Shown: positions 43,059-52,405, numbered from the stretch's first letter. The stretch: DNA of 64,000 nt from Dehalogenimonas sp. THU2 (GCF_039749495.1 NZ_JBDLLU010000008.1:25281-89280); one strand, 5' to 3'. Notes: generated by a model not told the origin, from the sequence alone. Made by a program: numbers and translations.

Positions 43059-45242
43059 ATGAAAGTTCTTCTCCTGTTTCCCCCACATTTCACGCCTTTT
43101 CGGCCATATTTGGCTGGACCGTCGCTCTGTGCATACCTAGAGGAAAAAGGGATTGATGTGATCCAGAAAGATTTCAACATTGAAGCCTACGACATAATGC
43201 TCTCGGAAAAATACCTCAATGACCTGACCAGAACGCTCGCACAAAAATTCGCGCTGCTCGAAAAGAAGAGCAGACTCGAGCCTGGTACTGAACAGCGCTT
43301 ATACAATAATATTTACATGGCCAAGTCGGTGGTCGGAACGTTGGTTACAAAAGTTGAAGCAGCGAAGAGAAAAATAAGGAACGGTGAGACGTTTTACAGT
43401 CCAATCGAATTGTCACATGCCAGGGAAACGCTGAATCAAACTTTTTCGGTTATCTCTGCGGCTTACGCTCCTACGAGTTTGAGCTTTGCTCCGCTGGAAA
43501 TGCCTTCTTTCACCGGGTCTTTCGAGTCTCTCGTTAGCGCTACGAGGAACCATGCAGAAAATCCGTTTATCCAGCTTTATCGAGATAACCTTATCCCATC
43601 CATTAAAGAAGAGAAACCGGACGTCATTGGAATCACTATTGCTGCTGAAAGCCAGTTAATTCCAGCCTTGACCTTATCGCGGATTCTCAAATCCAGCTTT
43701 GATAAAGCGCATGTCTGTATCGGCGGGCACGTGGTCACGGTCTTAGCGGATGCGATTACCAAACATGAGCAGTTCTTCAAAGAATTTTTTGACAGCGCAA
43801 TACTTCACGAAGGGGAACTGCCGCTCCTAAAACTAGTGGAAGCCCTTAAACAACAAACGACGCTCGAGGACGTACCCAACCTCATCTACTATGACGGTGA
43901 TGGTATCCACACCACTAACATTACGCCTCCCCTGGACATTAACTCATTGCCAACGCCATGTTTTGACGGTCTGAACCTAGAGCGATATTTCGGTCCTGAA
44001 CCCGTTTTACCGTTACTCTCTTCGAGGGGTTGTTATTGGAATAATTGCGCATTCTGCGGTCATACTCTGGGATGGGGTGGACCTTACCAACCTAGAGATG
44101 TATTGAAAGTGATAGGTGATATTGAGTCTTTAGCTCATAAACATGGGATACGCCATTTTGCTTTTTGCGATGAGGGAATTTCACCGGAAGTGCTGTCTAA
44201 GCTCTCAGATGAAATTGTGATGCGGGGTTTATCGATCAACTGCTCAACAAATATCAGACTGGAAAAGCAATTTACACCGACATTGTGTCGCAAAATGGCT
44301 AGAGCCGGCTTCCGCTTTTTATCGATGGGGTTCGAATCTTGCTGTGATCGTGTGCTACGGCTCATGGTTAAAGGTACTACGAAGAGCATTGCTGCCGAGG
44401 TCTGTCGCAACGTTTATGAGTCTGGTATTTGGAATCATGTCTACTTTATGGTGGGATTTCCAGGAGAAACTTTAGGTGAGGCAAAAGAAACAGTCGATTT
44501 TCTAATGTCTAGTCAAAATATAATAAGAACGTTTTTCGTCGAATACTTCAACCTTGGGAAAGGGTCGGGTATTTATCGAGATCCCGAAAAATATGGTGTC
44601 ATAAAAATTAATGATGGGCCAGAAACGGAATTCCACCTAAGCGTCTTATATTCTGTCGAGTCAGGAATATCTGAAATTCAAGCTCGCGAGCTGGCAAGGC
44701 ATTGCATGCAAAAAATCGCTACGCATTATAAGAGTGCTGATCTACTCGAACTAATTGGGTATCGTTATGACAAAGATTTTATGCTACCCCTTTATCTCGC
44801 TCACTTCGAGCAAAGTGACCCGCTATTAACGCACACTATATGCTCACATAATCGAAAAGCCAGTAAGCGGGTCGCCTTTGCACTGACTCTCAATTTCATT
44901 CCACGATTAAAACCGAATGTCACAATTGAGCGAATCAATTTCAATTTATCTTCCATTAGAGCAAATATCATCCGCAATGAAGCTAGTGTTGCACTAGCCC
45001 ACCCCTCAATAACTATTGTTGAACCCGAATCATTAAACGCGCTTTCAATTCCCGATCAAGGACTTGAGATACTTGCTTTGTGTGATGGTAGTAATACCGT
45101 GTGGGAGATCATAAACCGACTTTCGAGAAAGTACAGGGCAAGCCCGGAGATGATTGTTGATGACTTTACCAAGTTTGTAGATGCAATGGTCCAAGAAGGC
45201 ATCGTGGAAAACACCGCGGTCGATTATCAGAGCGCCACGTAA
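43059..45242 (+). CDS. B12-binding radical SAM protein with C-terminal PqqD-like domain
   Basis: A 727-residue protein. The N-terminal B12-binding-like domain covers residues about 1-270 (PDVIGITIAAESQLIPALTL, AHVCIGGHVVTVLADAITKH). The radical SAM core has SSRGCYWNNCAFCGHTLG (CxxxxxCxxC spacing, one pair wider than usual) and SMGFESCCDRVLRLMVKGT. The last 75 residues resemble the PqqD peptide-binding fold (ILALCDGSNTVWEIINRLSR, VDDFTKFVDAMVQEGIVENT). That arrangement suggests action on a peptide substrate. ATG 43059 matches the family N-terminus MKVLLLFPP. Confidence 0.75.
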   Translation: MKVLLLFPPHFTPFRPYLAGPSLCAYLEEKGIDVIQKDFNIEAYDIMLSEKYLNDLTRTLAQKFALLEKKSRLEPGTEQRLYNNIYMAKSVVGTLVTKVEAAKRKIRNGETFYSPIELSHARETLNQTFSVISAAYAPTSLSFAPLEMPSFTGSFESLVSATRNHAENPFIQLYRDNLIPSIKEEKPDVIGITIAAESQLIPALTLSRILKSSFDKAHVCIGGHVVTVLADAITKHEQFFKEFFDSAILHEGELPLLKLVEALKQQTTLEDVPNLIYYDGDGIHTTNITPPLDINSLPTPCFDGLNLERYFGPEPVLPLLSSRGCYWNNCAFCGHTLGWGGPYQPRDVLKVIGDIESLAHKHGIRHFAFCDEGISPEVLSKLSDEIVMRGLSINCSTNIRLEKQFTPTLCRKMARAGFRFLSMGFESCCDRVLRLMVKGTTKSIAAEVCRNVYESGIWNHVYFMVGFPGETLGEAKETVDFLMSSQNIIRTFFVEYFNLGKGSGIYRDPEKYGVIKINDGPETEFHLSVLYSVESGISEIQARELARHCMQKIATHYKSADLLELIGYRYDKDFMLPLYLAHFEQSDPLLTHTICSHNRKASKRVAFALTLNFIPRLKPNVTIERINFNLSSIRANIIRNEASVALAHPSITIVEPESLNALSIPDQGLEILALCDGSNTVWEIINRLSRKYRASPEMIVDDFTKFVDAMVQEGIVENTAVDYQSAT

Positions 45243-45420
45243 GGTTACACTCCGATACCCAACAAGTCGAGTGTATAGATCCAGACCATACCACCTCCTA
45301 ATAGCACAAAATACCGGTTGGGTTTCCTTTTACGTTTGTCGGGCGTATAATTACTATTCGTAACAGCAAGTCTGGAGTTCATACACAGGTGTACATCGGG
45401 AATGTCGGTGGGTATTAGGC

Positions 45421-48400
45421 ATGCGGTCATTATTCAGGTTGTTGCTCTCAGGTGTACTGGTGATTGGCTTAACTACTGTCACCCTGGAAACATCTACGAA
45501 AGCCCAATCGGATAACCTCTATTTTACACAACTATCGGTAGACGAAGGCTTACCGCATAACCTCGTTTACTCAATTATCCAAGACGGCTATGGTTTCTTG
45601 TGGTTTGGCACATACGGAGGCTTGTCCAGGTATGATGGAATCAAATTCCGTACCTATGACTTTAACCCCGTAGATGAGTCTTCTCTATCGAGCAATTCGG
45701 TATATGTGCTTTTTCTCGACTCCACCGGCCGAATATGGGTAGGCACCGATGGCGGTGGTTTGAATTTGTTTGATCCAGAGACTGATGGTTTCAAGCGGTT
45801 TCAGTTTAGCCCAGACAGTACAAGTATCAGCAATAATCAAATAAGGGCTATTGCTGAGGACAAGAATGGTAATATATGGATTGGAACCGCGGAAGGCCTA
45901 AATCGCTTAGATCCAACTGCTGGCGCCTTTCAACGATATTACTCTACTGATGACCCTGAGACTGTTAGCAGTAATAACATTTTTAGTCTTTTAGTCGATA
46001 GCGACCAGAATTTATGGGTAGGAACCTCAAATGGCTTAAACCGGTATTTGCCTGACTCAGACTCATTTGTTCGGTTTGCCCATGACTCCCAACAAGTTGA
46101 TAGCATCAGTGACGGTCCTGTTGTCTCATTATACGAAGATGATTCGGGGAGGTTTTGGATTGGCTCATTTATCGGAGGGCTTGATTTATATATTCCAGAA
46201 ACGAATGCGTTTAAGCATTTCCGGTTCGATCCGATCGATAATAGCTTAAGCGACAATACCGTGTACGCCATCTGTCAAGATGAACTTGGCATGATTTGGA
46301 TCGGAACAGCGAACGGATTGAATCGTCTAGATCCAACTACAGAACAATTTACCACGTATAAAAATAAACCCGGCGACGCTGCAAGTCTGAGTAACAACAG
46401 AATAAGGGCTATTTGCCAGGATAATAGTGGAATTCTTTGGGTTGGTACGTATGGTGGTGGTGTTTGTAAACTCGATCTGAAAAGAAATGCTTTTACTCTT
46501 TTCTACAATGTAGCAGGTGATGTGGATAGCCTCAACAACAATCTGGTTTTTGCATTGCTGGAAGACGGACCTGGGTCTGTCTGGGTTGGAACCGATGGCG
46601 GAGGCTTAAATCTGCTGTCATCTGAGAACACCTTCAAACAATACCTCTTTAAGGCTGAAAACTTGTTTCAAACAAATATTAACTCTATAAGAGCTCTACA
46701 CCAAAGTTCTTCGGGTATCCTATGGATAGGTACGTTAGCTGGACTAGTAAAATTCAATCCGACTACTGAGTGCTATAAACACTATCCAATAGGCGGTTCA
46801 CTAGGGAATTCAATACGAACAATCCTCGAAGACAGTTCGGGGAAGATTTGGTTGGGAACATTCACCGGGGGGCTAGCCCTGTTCGATCCTGTCAAAGAAG
46901 GTTTTACCTTTTATACTCACAAGCCTGAAAACGCAAGTAGTATCAGTAATAATACTGTGTACTCAATCGTCGAAGGTGACAATGGTACGTTGTGGGTAGC
47001 TACGGGAGACGGATTAAACAGATTCGATCCCGAATCAGGCATTTTTTACAACTACAAGTACCAAAAGGACCTTCCAAACGGTCTTGCCAATAATCAAATA
47101 TTCGATTTATATAAATCTAGCGATGGTTACCTATACTTGGCGACTAACGGCGGCGGTTTATCGAAATTCGATCTCGCTACTCAACGCTTTGAGACATACA
47201 CGATGGATGATGGCCTCGCGAGCAATATCGTTTATAGTGTCATTGGAGATGATCGCGGGAATTTATGGTTGGCAACGAATCGTGGTTTAACACGAAGCAC
47301 AACTGAGGAACATACGTTTATTAATTTTACTCCCTATGCTGGCTTAAAGGAGAGCATATTCAATTGGGGCGCGTGCACCAAAGACAGCGAAGGAAAAATC
47401 TATTTCGGGGGGGACTACGGATTCGTTATCGTCGAACCCGACTTACTCGAAACGAACGGTCACATCCCTCCTGTTCATATTACTGATCTTTTTGTTAATG
47501 ACATTGCACGACATTTTCCCGAATTAGTGGCCGATTATTCAATATTGGAATTGAAATACACAGAAAACTCCATTTCAATTGGCTTCACAGCGCTTGATTA
47601 CACTGATCCTACGAAAAATAGCTACCGATATATGCTTGAAGGCTTTGATAAGACCTGGCATTTTACAGACTATAGCCAGCCATTTGCCACTTATACTAAC
47701 CTAGATCCCGGTACATACGTATTTAAAGTTTGGGGGTCGAACAACGATGGAATATGGACCGAAATCAGCACTGACTTGACCATCACAATTGCCTATCCAT
47801 TTTGGCAGACGTGGTGGTTTTCATTAATGGCAGGTTTTATTGTTTTGAGCATCGTCTACTCTGGTTACCGACTGAGGGTGAAAGCTCTTTCCGATCAACG
47901 TAACCGCTTGGAAGCCAAAGTTATAGAACGCACACACGAACTCGAAAAACAATACAAAAAAGAAAAGGCGCTCCACGAAGAGCTTGAACGAGAAGTAAAA
48001 CGGCGAATTCAATTTACCCGCGCTTTGGTACATGAACTTAAAACCCCCTTGACTCCAATGGTCTCTGCAAGTGATGCCTTGGCGAATGGACTGCAGATAC
48101 CACTATGGCATAACTTGGCAGAGCAGCTTAGACAAGGAGCAGTCAGCCTCAACCACAGAATCGATGAACTACTCGATCTAGCGAAGGGAGAAATTGGGAT
48201 TCTCACCATTAAAGCGGAGCCTACTGACATAAAAGAGTTGCTTGAAGACATTACAGCTTTTGTTTCCATTCAAGCGCAAAAACAGCACCATACGCTGTCA
48301 CTTGAATTGACCGAACCCATCCCGCAAGTTTCGTTAGATCGAGAACGTATCTGGCAGGTGATCTTGAATCTGTTAAATAACGCATTCAAATTTACACCAG

Positions 48401-48672
48401 ATGGGGGAAAGATTTGCCTTCATGCGGAAGTAAAGGGAGAGATGCTCGTTGTCTCTGTGCATGATAACGGGGCAGGCTTTACATTGGAACAACAGAGAAG
48501 GTTATTTGAACCATATCACCAGAATGCCTACGATCGGGAAAGACTGAGCGGTCTTGGAATAGGACTTGCCTTATCGAAGATCCTTGTTGAACTACATGGT
48601 GGGACCATCGAGGTACGGAGTATTCGGAACAAAGGTAGCCATGTTTGGTTTAATGTCCCGATTAACGGGTAA
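45421..48672 (+). CDS. Two-component sensor kinase with large extracytoplasmic beta-propeller
   Basis: A 1083-residue one-membrane-span kinase. It has a signal sequence, then about a dozen Reg_prop repeats (IWVGTDGGGLNLFDPE, LWVGTYGGGVCKLD), likely two seven-bladed propellers, then a Y_Y_Y domain (FTALDYTDPTKNSYRYMLEG). A transmembrane helix near residue 800 (WFSLMAGFIVLSIVYSGYRL) leads to HisKA (FTRALVHELKTPLTPMVSAS) and an ATPase domain (NLLNNAFKFTPDGGKI, VHDNGAGFT, GLGIGLALSKILVELHGG). It resembles Bacteroidetes-style hybrid sensors but lacks the fused regulator; the partner is the next gene. Confidence 0.9.
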   Translation: MRSLFRLLLSGVLVIGLTTVTLETSTKAQSDNLYFTQLSVDEGLPHNLVYSIIQDGYGFLWFGTYGGLSRYDGIKFRTYDFNPVDESSLSSNSVYVLFLDSTGRIWVGTDGGGLNLFDPETDGFKRFQFSPDSTSISNNQIRAIAEDKNGNIWIGTAEGLNRLDPTAGAFQRYYSTDDPETVSSNNIFSLLVDSDQNLWVGTSNGLNRYLPDSDSFVRFAHDSQQVDSISDGPVVSLYEDDSGRFWIGSFIGGLDLYIPETNAFKHFRFDPIDNSLSDNTVYAICQDELGMIWIGTANGLNRLDPTTEQFTTYKNKPGDAASLSNNRIRAICQDNSGILWVGTYGGGVCKLDLKRNAFTLFYNVAGDVDSLNNNLVFALLEDGPGSVWVGTDGGGLNLLSSENTFKQYLFKAENLFQTNINSIRALHQSSSGILWIGTLAGLVKFNPTTECYKHYPIGGSLGNSIRTILEDSSGKIWLGTFTGGLALFDPVKEGFTFYTHKPENASSISNNTVYSIVEGDNGTLWVATGDGLNRFDPESGIFYNYKYQKDLPNGLANNQIFDLYKSSDGYLYLATNGGGLSKFDLATQRFETYTMDDGLASNIVYSVIGDDRGNLWLATNRGLTRSTTEEHTFINFTPYAGLKESIFNWGACTKDSEGKIYFGGDYGFVIVEPDLLETNGHIPPVHITDLFVNDIARHFPELVADYSILELKYTENSISIGFTALDYTDPTKNSYRYMLEGFDKTWHFTDYSQPFATYTNLDPGTYVFKVWGSNNDGIWTEISTDLTITIAYPFWQTWWFSLMAGFIVLSIVYSGYRLRVKALSDQRNRLEAKVIERTHELEKQYKKEKALHEELEREVKRRIQFTRALVHELKTPLTPMVSASDALANGLQIPLWHNLAEQLRQGAVSLNHRIDELLDLAKGEIGILTIKAEPTDIKELLEDITAFVSIQAQKQHHTLSLELTEPIPQVSLDRERIWQVILNLLNNAFKFTPDGGKICLHAEVKGEMLVVSVHDNGAGFTLEQQRRLFEPYHQNAYDRERLSGLGIGLALSKILVELHGGTIEVRSIRNKGSHVWFNVPING

Positions 48673-48689
48673 AAAATGGGGGGACAACG

Positions 48690-49385
48690 ATGAAGATTCT
48701 TATCATTGAAGATGATCAGGCAATCATTGACAATGTGACATTGATCCTACAAATGGGCTGGCCGACTATCGAGATCATACCGGCTCGCCTAGCCGGCCGT
48801 GGGCTGCAGCTCATTGAAAGCAAGAAACCAGATTTGGTGATCCTGGATCTCGGGCTACCTGATATGAGTGGTTTTGATACACTAAAACAAATTCGATTAT
48901 TTTCTCGAATACCGGTATTAGTACTCACAGTTCGCGGGGATGAAAAGGACATTGTTCAAGGATTAGCTTTAGGAGCTGATGATTATATTGTCAAACCATT
49001 CAAACAGATGGAACTATTAGCACGAGTGAAAGCTTTACTCAGGCGAACTTCAACGCCCGAGGAAGATATAGGAATTAAAGCCGGTTGTTTGAGATTTGGC
49101 CGTTCGATTACAGAATTGCTTTATAGTGGCCAAAAGTTGCAATTGACAGTAACTGAAGGAAAGATAATTCATCACTTGATGCGGATAACTGGGCAGGTAG
49201 TAACATATAAATCGCTCGCCGAAACTCTTTGGGGCGAAGAATATCCGGGCGCCCGGCAAAGTCTAAAGGTATACGTAAATCACCTAAGAAAAAAACTCGA
49301 TTCGATCGGTGCTTCCCAAGCGGTAATACAAAATGAAGCTGGCATAGGTTATATCCTTATCACTGATTCGCCTTCTGCATACTAA
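48690..49385 (+). CDS. OmpR-type response regulator
   Basis: A 231-residue protein. The receiver has IIEDDQAI, phospho-Asp in LVILDLGLPDM, and the switch and Lys in LALGADDYIVKPFKQM. A winged-helix C-terminus follows (YSGQKLQLTVTEGKIIHHLM, LAETLWGEEYPGARQSLKVY). It begins 17 nt after the propeller kinase and is its cognate regulator. It is homologous to the degenerate receiver at 32769. Its targets may be the neighbouring rdhA genes. Confidence 0.92.
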   Translation: MKILIIEDDQAIIDNVTLILQMGWPTIEIIPARLAGRGLQLIESKKPDLVILDLGLPDMSGFDTLKQIRLFSRIPVLVLTVRGDEKDIVQGLALGADDYIVKPFKQMELLARVKALLRRTSTPEEDIGIKAGCLRFGRSITELLYSGQKLQLTVTEGKIIHHLMRITGQVVTYKSLAETLWGEEYPGARQSLKVYVNHLRKKLDSIGASQAVIQNEAGIGYILITDSPSAY

Positions 49386-49758
49386 TCAGACTTCAGTACT
49401 TCTTTCCCAACCTCAACCGATTTGAGGTTCTATTAACTGAATACCCTTCAGCTGCTGGCCGGGCGAAAGAGACAACTTAGGCGGTCTGGCAGTCTGGTGA
49501 AGGGCTGTCCCCTTTTTCCTAACACCCACAGGTTGGGTGTTTTACTCCTCACCCCCTTCCATTCGCCGTCACTCACTATCGAATTACAACCCGTCCATTA
49601 CCACATCATTACTTTATATTACCGATTAGTTCCTGGCCATCGATTATGCTTATTGCCAGACGTCATATTGCTTCAACTAAATGCAAGTGCGACTTTAGTT
49701 CCCTGTATCGAAACGGTTGCGGGCATCAGGCATCAAGCTCGCGGCTAGAGGAGGCGCA
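49386..49758. other. Intergenic stretch after the OmpR-type regulator
   Basis: No supportable gene is seen. The 83-codon frame at 49497-49748 has no ribosome-binding site and a composition unlike its neighbours. The region ends at the ribosome-binding site of a 31-residue peptide gene. Confidence 0.5.
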
Positions 49759-49854
49759 ATGATTGTTGAAATGGTACTGGCCTGTTTCATGATCGGTGTT
49801 TCAATGGTGGCCGCCGGCCGCATCCGCACCGAATCTACCCGCCGCGACAACTAA
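49759..49854 (+). CDS. 31-residue membrane peptide
   Basis: ATG 49759 follows AGGAGGCG at ideal spacing. The product has one hydrophobic helix (VEMVLACFMIGVSMVAAG) and a basic tail ending TESTRRDN. It precedes a DUF2795-like gene and the structured RNA/nrdJ. A single-helix peptide of this kind could be a membrane anchor or regulator. No function is known. Confidence 0.5.
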   Translation: MIVEMVLACFMIGVSMVAAGRIRTESTRRDN

Positions 49855-49880
49855 CAGAATTTTAGAGTGCGAGGAATAAG

Positions 49881-50162
49881 ATGATGATGATTATGGAGAA
49901 GGCGGTCGTCAAGGTTAAAACCAGCGGCGCCGAGGCCCTGCTTGAGCCGCCGAAGATGAATTCGGTCACCCTAGAATACTACCTCCGGGGCCTTCATTAT
50001 CCCGCTGGAAAAGCTGAAATCATCGCCCATGCTGAATCCAGCGGCGCGCCGGGCAATGTCATGGCTTTCTTCGTCAACCGCCTGCCGTCGCGGCAATTCC
50101 AGTCGGCATCGGACATCAGCTTCACCGTCTTCGTCAGTTCTTACATGTTCGGCCAGGACTAG
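49881..50162 (+). CDS. DUF2795-like small protein (copy 1)
   Basis: A 93-residue protein. Residues about 28-75 match the DUF2795 pattern: a helix, LRGLHYPAGKAEIIAHAESS, then a GAPGNV turn and RLPSRQFQSASDI. ATG 49881 follows GAGGA. A paralog of similar layout lies after nrdJ (52142-52405). These small helical proteins have no assigned role. The high GC content matches nrdJ, not the AT-rich kinase region before it. Confidence 0.6.
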   Translation: MMMIMEKAVVKVKTSGAEALLEPPKMNSVTLEYYLRGLHYPAGKAEIIAHAESSGAPGNVMAFFVNRLPSRQFQSASDISFTVFVSSYMFGQD

Positions 50163-50191
50163 CTAACCTTAACAACTTAATCGTCGTTCTC

Positions 50192-50315
50192 GGGCAAGCC
50201 TCACGGTGGGGGAAACCAGGGTGCCGGGCTGTTGCGACCAGTCTGGCTTAATAAGCTGTGAAACCCCTCCCGTGGGCTCCCTGGGTGTAATCGGGGTTCA
50301 CCGCGGGGCTTGCCC
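50192..50315 (+). ncRNA. Structured riboswitch-like leader RNA, copy 2
   Basis: A 124-nt element about 95% identical to the copy at 36952. The outer stem GGGCAAGCC.C pairs with GGGGCTTGCCC; one C of copy 1 is T here, changing a G-C pair to G-U without breaking the stem. The inner GTGAA-CCCC/GGGGTTCAC stem is unchanged. It ends 35 nt before the nrdJ start. A candidate RNA upstream of B12-dependent reductases (nrdJ motif) is known from comparative work; I cannot test the match. Confidence 0.75.
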
Positions 50316-50350
50316 ACCCTTTAAAACGCCTTTCCTTCATAGGAGAGAAA

Positions 50351-52129
50351 ATGGTCATCGATATAATCAAAGAAACCAGGCCGGCGCTCACTCCCAACGC
50401 CCTCAGGGTGCTGGAGAAGCGCTACCTCCGTCGCAACCGCCGGGGCGAGCTTATAGAGACGCCGGAAGAGATGTTCCGCCGCGTCGCTCAGGCCGTAGCC
50501 TCAGCCGAACTCATCTATGATCCTCTGGCCGATACCGACATCATGGCCGGCGAGTTCTACCGGCTGATGACCTCGCTTGAATTCCTGCCCAACTCACCCA
50601 CCCTCCTTAACGCCGGCACCGCAGTGGGGCAATTATCATCCTGTTTCGTCCTGCCGGTGCCCGATTCCATCGAAGAGACCTTCGACGCGGTGAAGTACAC
50701 CGCTCTGATCCACAAGAGTGGCGGCGGCATCGGCTTCGATGTCTCCAGGGTCCGGCCCAGGGGGGCAGCGGTAGGCGAACACCTGGATGCCGCCGGCGGC
50801 CCGGTGGCTCTTGTCCACGTCATCGCCGGCGCGGCCGATTACATCCGCCAGGGCGGCATACGGCGCGGCTGCAACTCGGTGGTCATGAGCGTCACTCACC
50901 CGGATATCCTTCATTTCATTAAAGCCAAGTCCGATCCCAACGTCCTGACCAATTTCTACAACTCCGTCTCGGTCACTGATGACTTCATGACCCGGGTCAG
51001 GAATGGAGAGGATTACTTCCTTATCGATCCCAACACCGGGGAGGAAACCGGACGCCTTAACGCCCGGTCGGTATTTGCCCGCATCATCGACCAAGCCTGG
51101 CGCACCGGTGATCCGGGGCTGGTCTTCACCGACCGGGTCAACCGCGACAATCCCACCCCCGCCCTCGGCCGGATGGAGACGGTCACCGGCTGCGGCGAGC
51201 AGGCACTCCTGCCCTACGAGTCCTGCAACCTCGGCTCCATCAACCTGGTCCGCATGCTCCGACGGGACAGCGGGACGCTCTCTATTGACTACGACCGGCT
51301 GGCGCGGGTGGTCAAAACCGCCGTCAGGTTCCTCGACAACGTCATCGACATCAATAAGTTCCCGGTGCCGGCCGTCGAGGCGGCCACCAGGCGCACCAGG
51401 AAAATCGGCCTCGGGGTCATGGGCTTTGCCGACATGCTCATCCGCCTGGGCATCCCCTACAACTCCACCCGGGCTATCACCGTGGCCGAGGAAGTCATGG
51501 AGTTTATCAACGATAAAGCCCATGAAGCCTCCCGCGAACTGGCTCTGACTCGAGGCGTCTTTCCCGCCTGGAGTGGCAGCGTCTATGAGCAGCGCGGCCT
51601 TCTCATGCGCAACGCCTGCTGCACCACCATCGCCCCCACCGGCACGCTCTCTATCATCGCCGGGGTGTCCTCAGGCATCGAACCGATTTTCGCCACCGTG
51701 TTTATCAGGAACATCCTCGATGGCGAGAACCTGCTTGAGGTCAATCCCTACTTCGAGGAAGTCGCCAGAGAGAGGGGCTTCTTCACCCCGGAGCTCATCG
51801 AGCAGCTGGTCACCTCCAACCACCTCCAGGATAGAAAAGATGTCCCTGAGGATGTCCGGAAGGTCTTCGTCACCGCCCACCGGGTATCGCCGCAGTGGCA
51901 CGTGCGCATCCAGGCCGCATTCCAGAGACATACCGACAATGCCGTTAGTAAGACGGTCAACTTCCCGCATCAGGCCTCCCGGAGCGATATCGCTAGCGTC
52001 TTCATGATGGCGTGGGATTGGGGCTTGAAAGGCATGACTGTCTATAGGGACCGGAGCCGCCAGTCACAGCCGCTGTGTACAAGCGAGACAGGATTGGACC
52101 TGGTCAAAGCATTATTTCAAAGCCCGTAA
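50351..52129 (+). CDS. nrdJ: Adenosylcobalamin-dependent (class II) ribonucleotide reductase, atypical
   Basis: A 592-residue class II reductase making deoxyribonucleotides with an AdoCbl radical. Recognised parts are FLPNSPTLLNAG, the first disulfide Cys C98 (SSCFVLPV), radical Cys C281, second disulfide Cys C292 (YESCNLGSINL), and APTGTLSIIAGVSSGIEPIF. The usual NPCGE motif around the radical Cys reads TGCGE, so the conserved Asn is Thr. There is no C-terminal Cys pair or zinc ribbon for reduction; the single late Cys is in PLCTSETG. It is preceded by the structured RNA and flanked by DUF2795-like genes. Confidence 0.85.
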   Translation: MVIDIIKETRPALTPNALRVLEKRYLRRNRRGELIETPEEMFRRVAQAVASAELIYDPLADTDIMAGEFYRLMTSLEFLPNSPTLLNAGTAVGQLSSCFVLPVPDSIEETFDAVKYTALIHKSGGGIGFDVSRVRPRGAAVGEHLDAAGGPVALVHVIAGAADYIRQGGIRRGCNSVVMSVTHPDILHFIKAKSDPNVLTNFYNSVSVTDDFMTRVRNGEDYFLIDPNTGEETGRLNARSVFARIIDQAWRTGDPGLVFTDRVNRDNPTPALGRMETVTGCGEQALLPYESCNLGSINLVRMLRRDSGTLSIDYDRLARVVKTAVRFLDNVIDINKFPVPAVEAATRRTRKIGLGVMGFADMLIRLGIPYNSTRAITVAEEVMEFINDKAHEASRELALTRGVFPAWSGSVYEQRGLLMRNACCTTIAPTGTLSIIAGVSSGIEPIFATVFIRNILDGENLLEVNPYFEEVARERGFFTPELIEQLVTSNHLQDRKDVPEDVRKVFVTAHRVSPQWHVRIQAAFQRHTDNAVSKTVNFPHQASRSDIASVFMMAWDWGLKGMTVYRDRSRQSQPLCTSETGLDLVKALFQSP

Positions 52130-52141
52130 GGAGAAATGCAA

Positions 52142-52405
52142 ATGACGATTACCTTGGACCGCACCCAGGCAAAAGAGACCGCCACGCCCCCCGGATTTCA
52201 CCGTTGTCTGGATATGTCCGTCGCCGAGTTGGGAACCTGCCTTGACGGCATTTCCTATCCGGCCACCAAGCATGATCTGTTGAGCCAGGCCCGCCGCAAC
52301 GGCGCCAAACCGGACGTCCTGACTTTCCTGCACCTGTTGCCTGAAAGTAAATACCACCAGTTCTACGACATCGCCTTCATGGCCTGGTCGTTTTTGCTGG
52401 TTTAA
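52142..52405 (+). CDS. DUF2795-like small protein (copy 2)
   Basis: An 87-residue protein resembling copy 1 (ISYPATKHDLLSQARRNGAK, then LLPESKYHQFYDI). The ATG at 52142 is preferred to 52136 because AAGGAG (52128-52133) is only 2 nt from the latter. It begins 12 nt after the nrdJ stop, so it is in the same transcript, before rdhA copy 4. No function is known; its linkage to nrdJ on both sides is the main clue. Confidence 0.6.
   Translation: MTITLDRTQAKETATPPGFHRCLDMSVAELGTCLDGISYPATKHDLLSQARRNGAKPDVLTFLHLLPESKYHQFYDIAFMAWSFLLV

Noticed and set aside
49497..49748. 83-codon frame before the 31-residue peptide
   Set aside because: It has no ribosome-binding site and unlikely composition; probably chance.
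50636..51523. 295-codon minus-strand frame
   Set aside because: It is antisense to nrdJ, whose motifs are intact; an effect of GC-rich codon bias.
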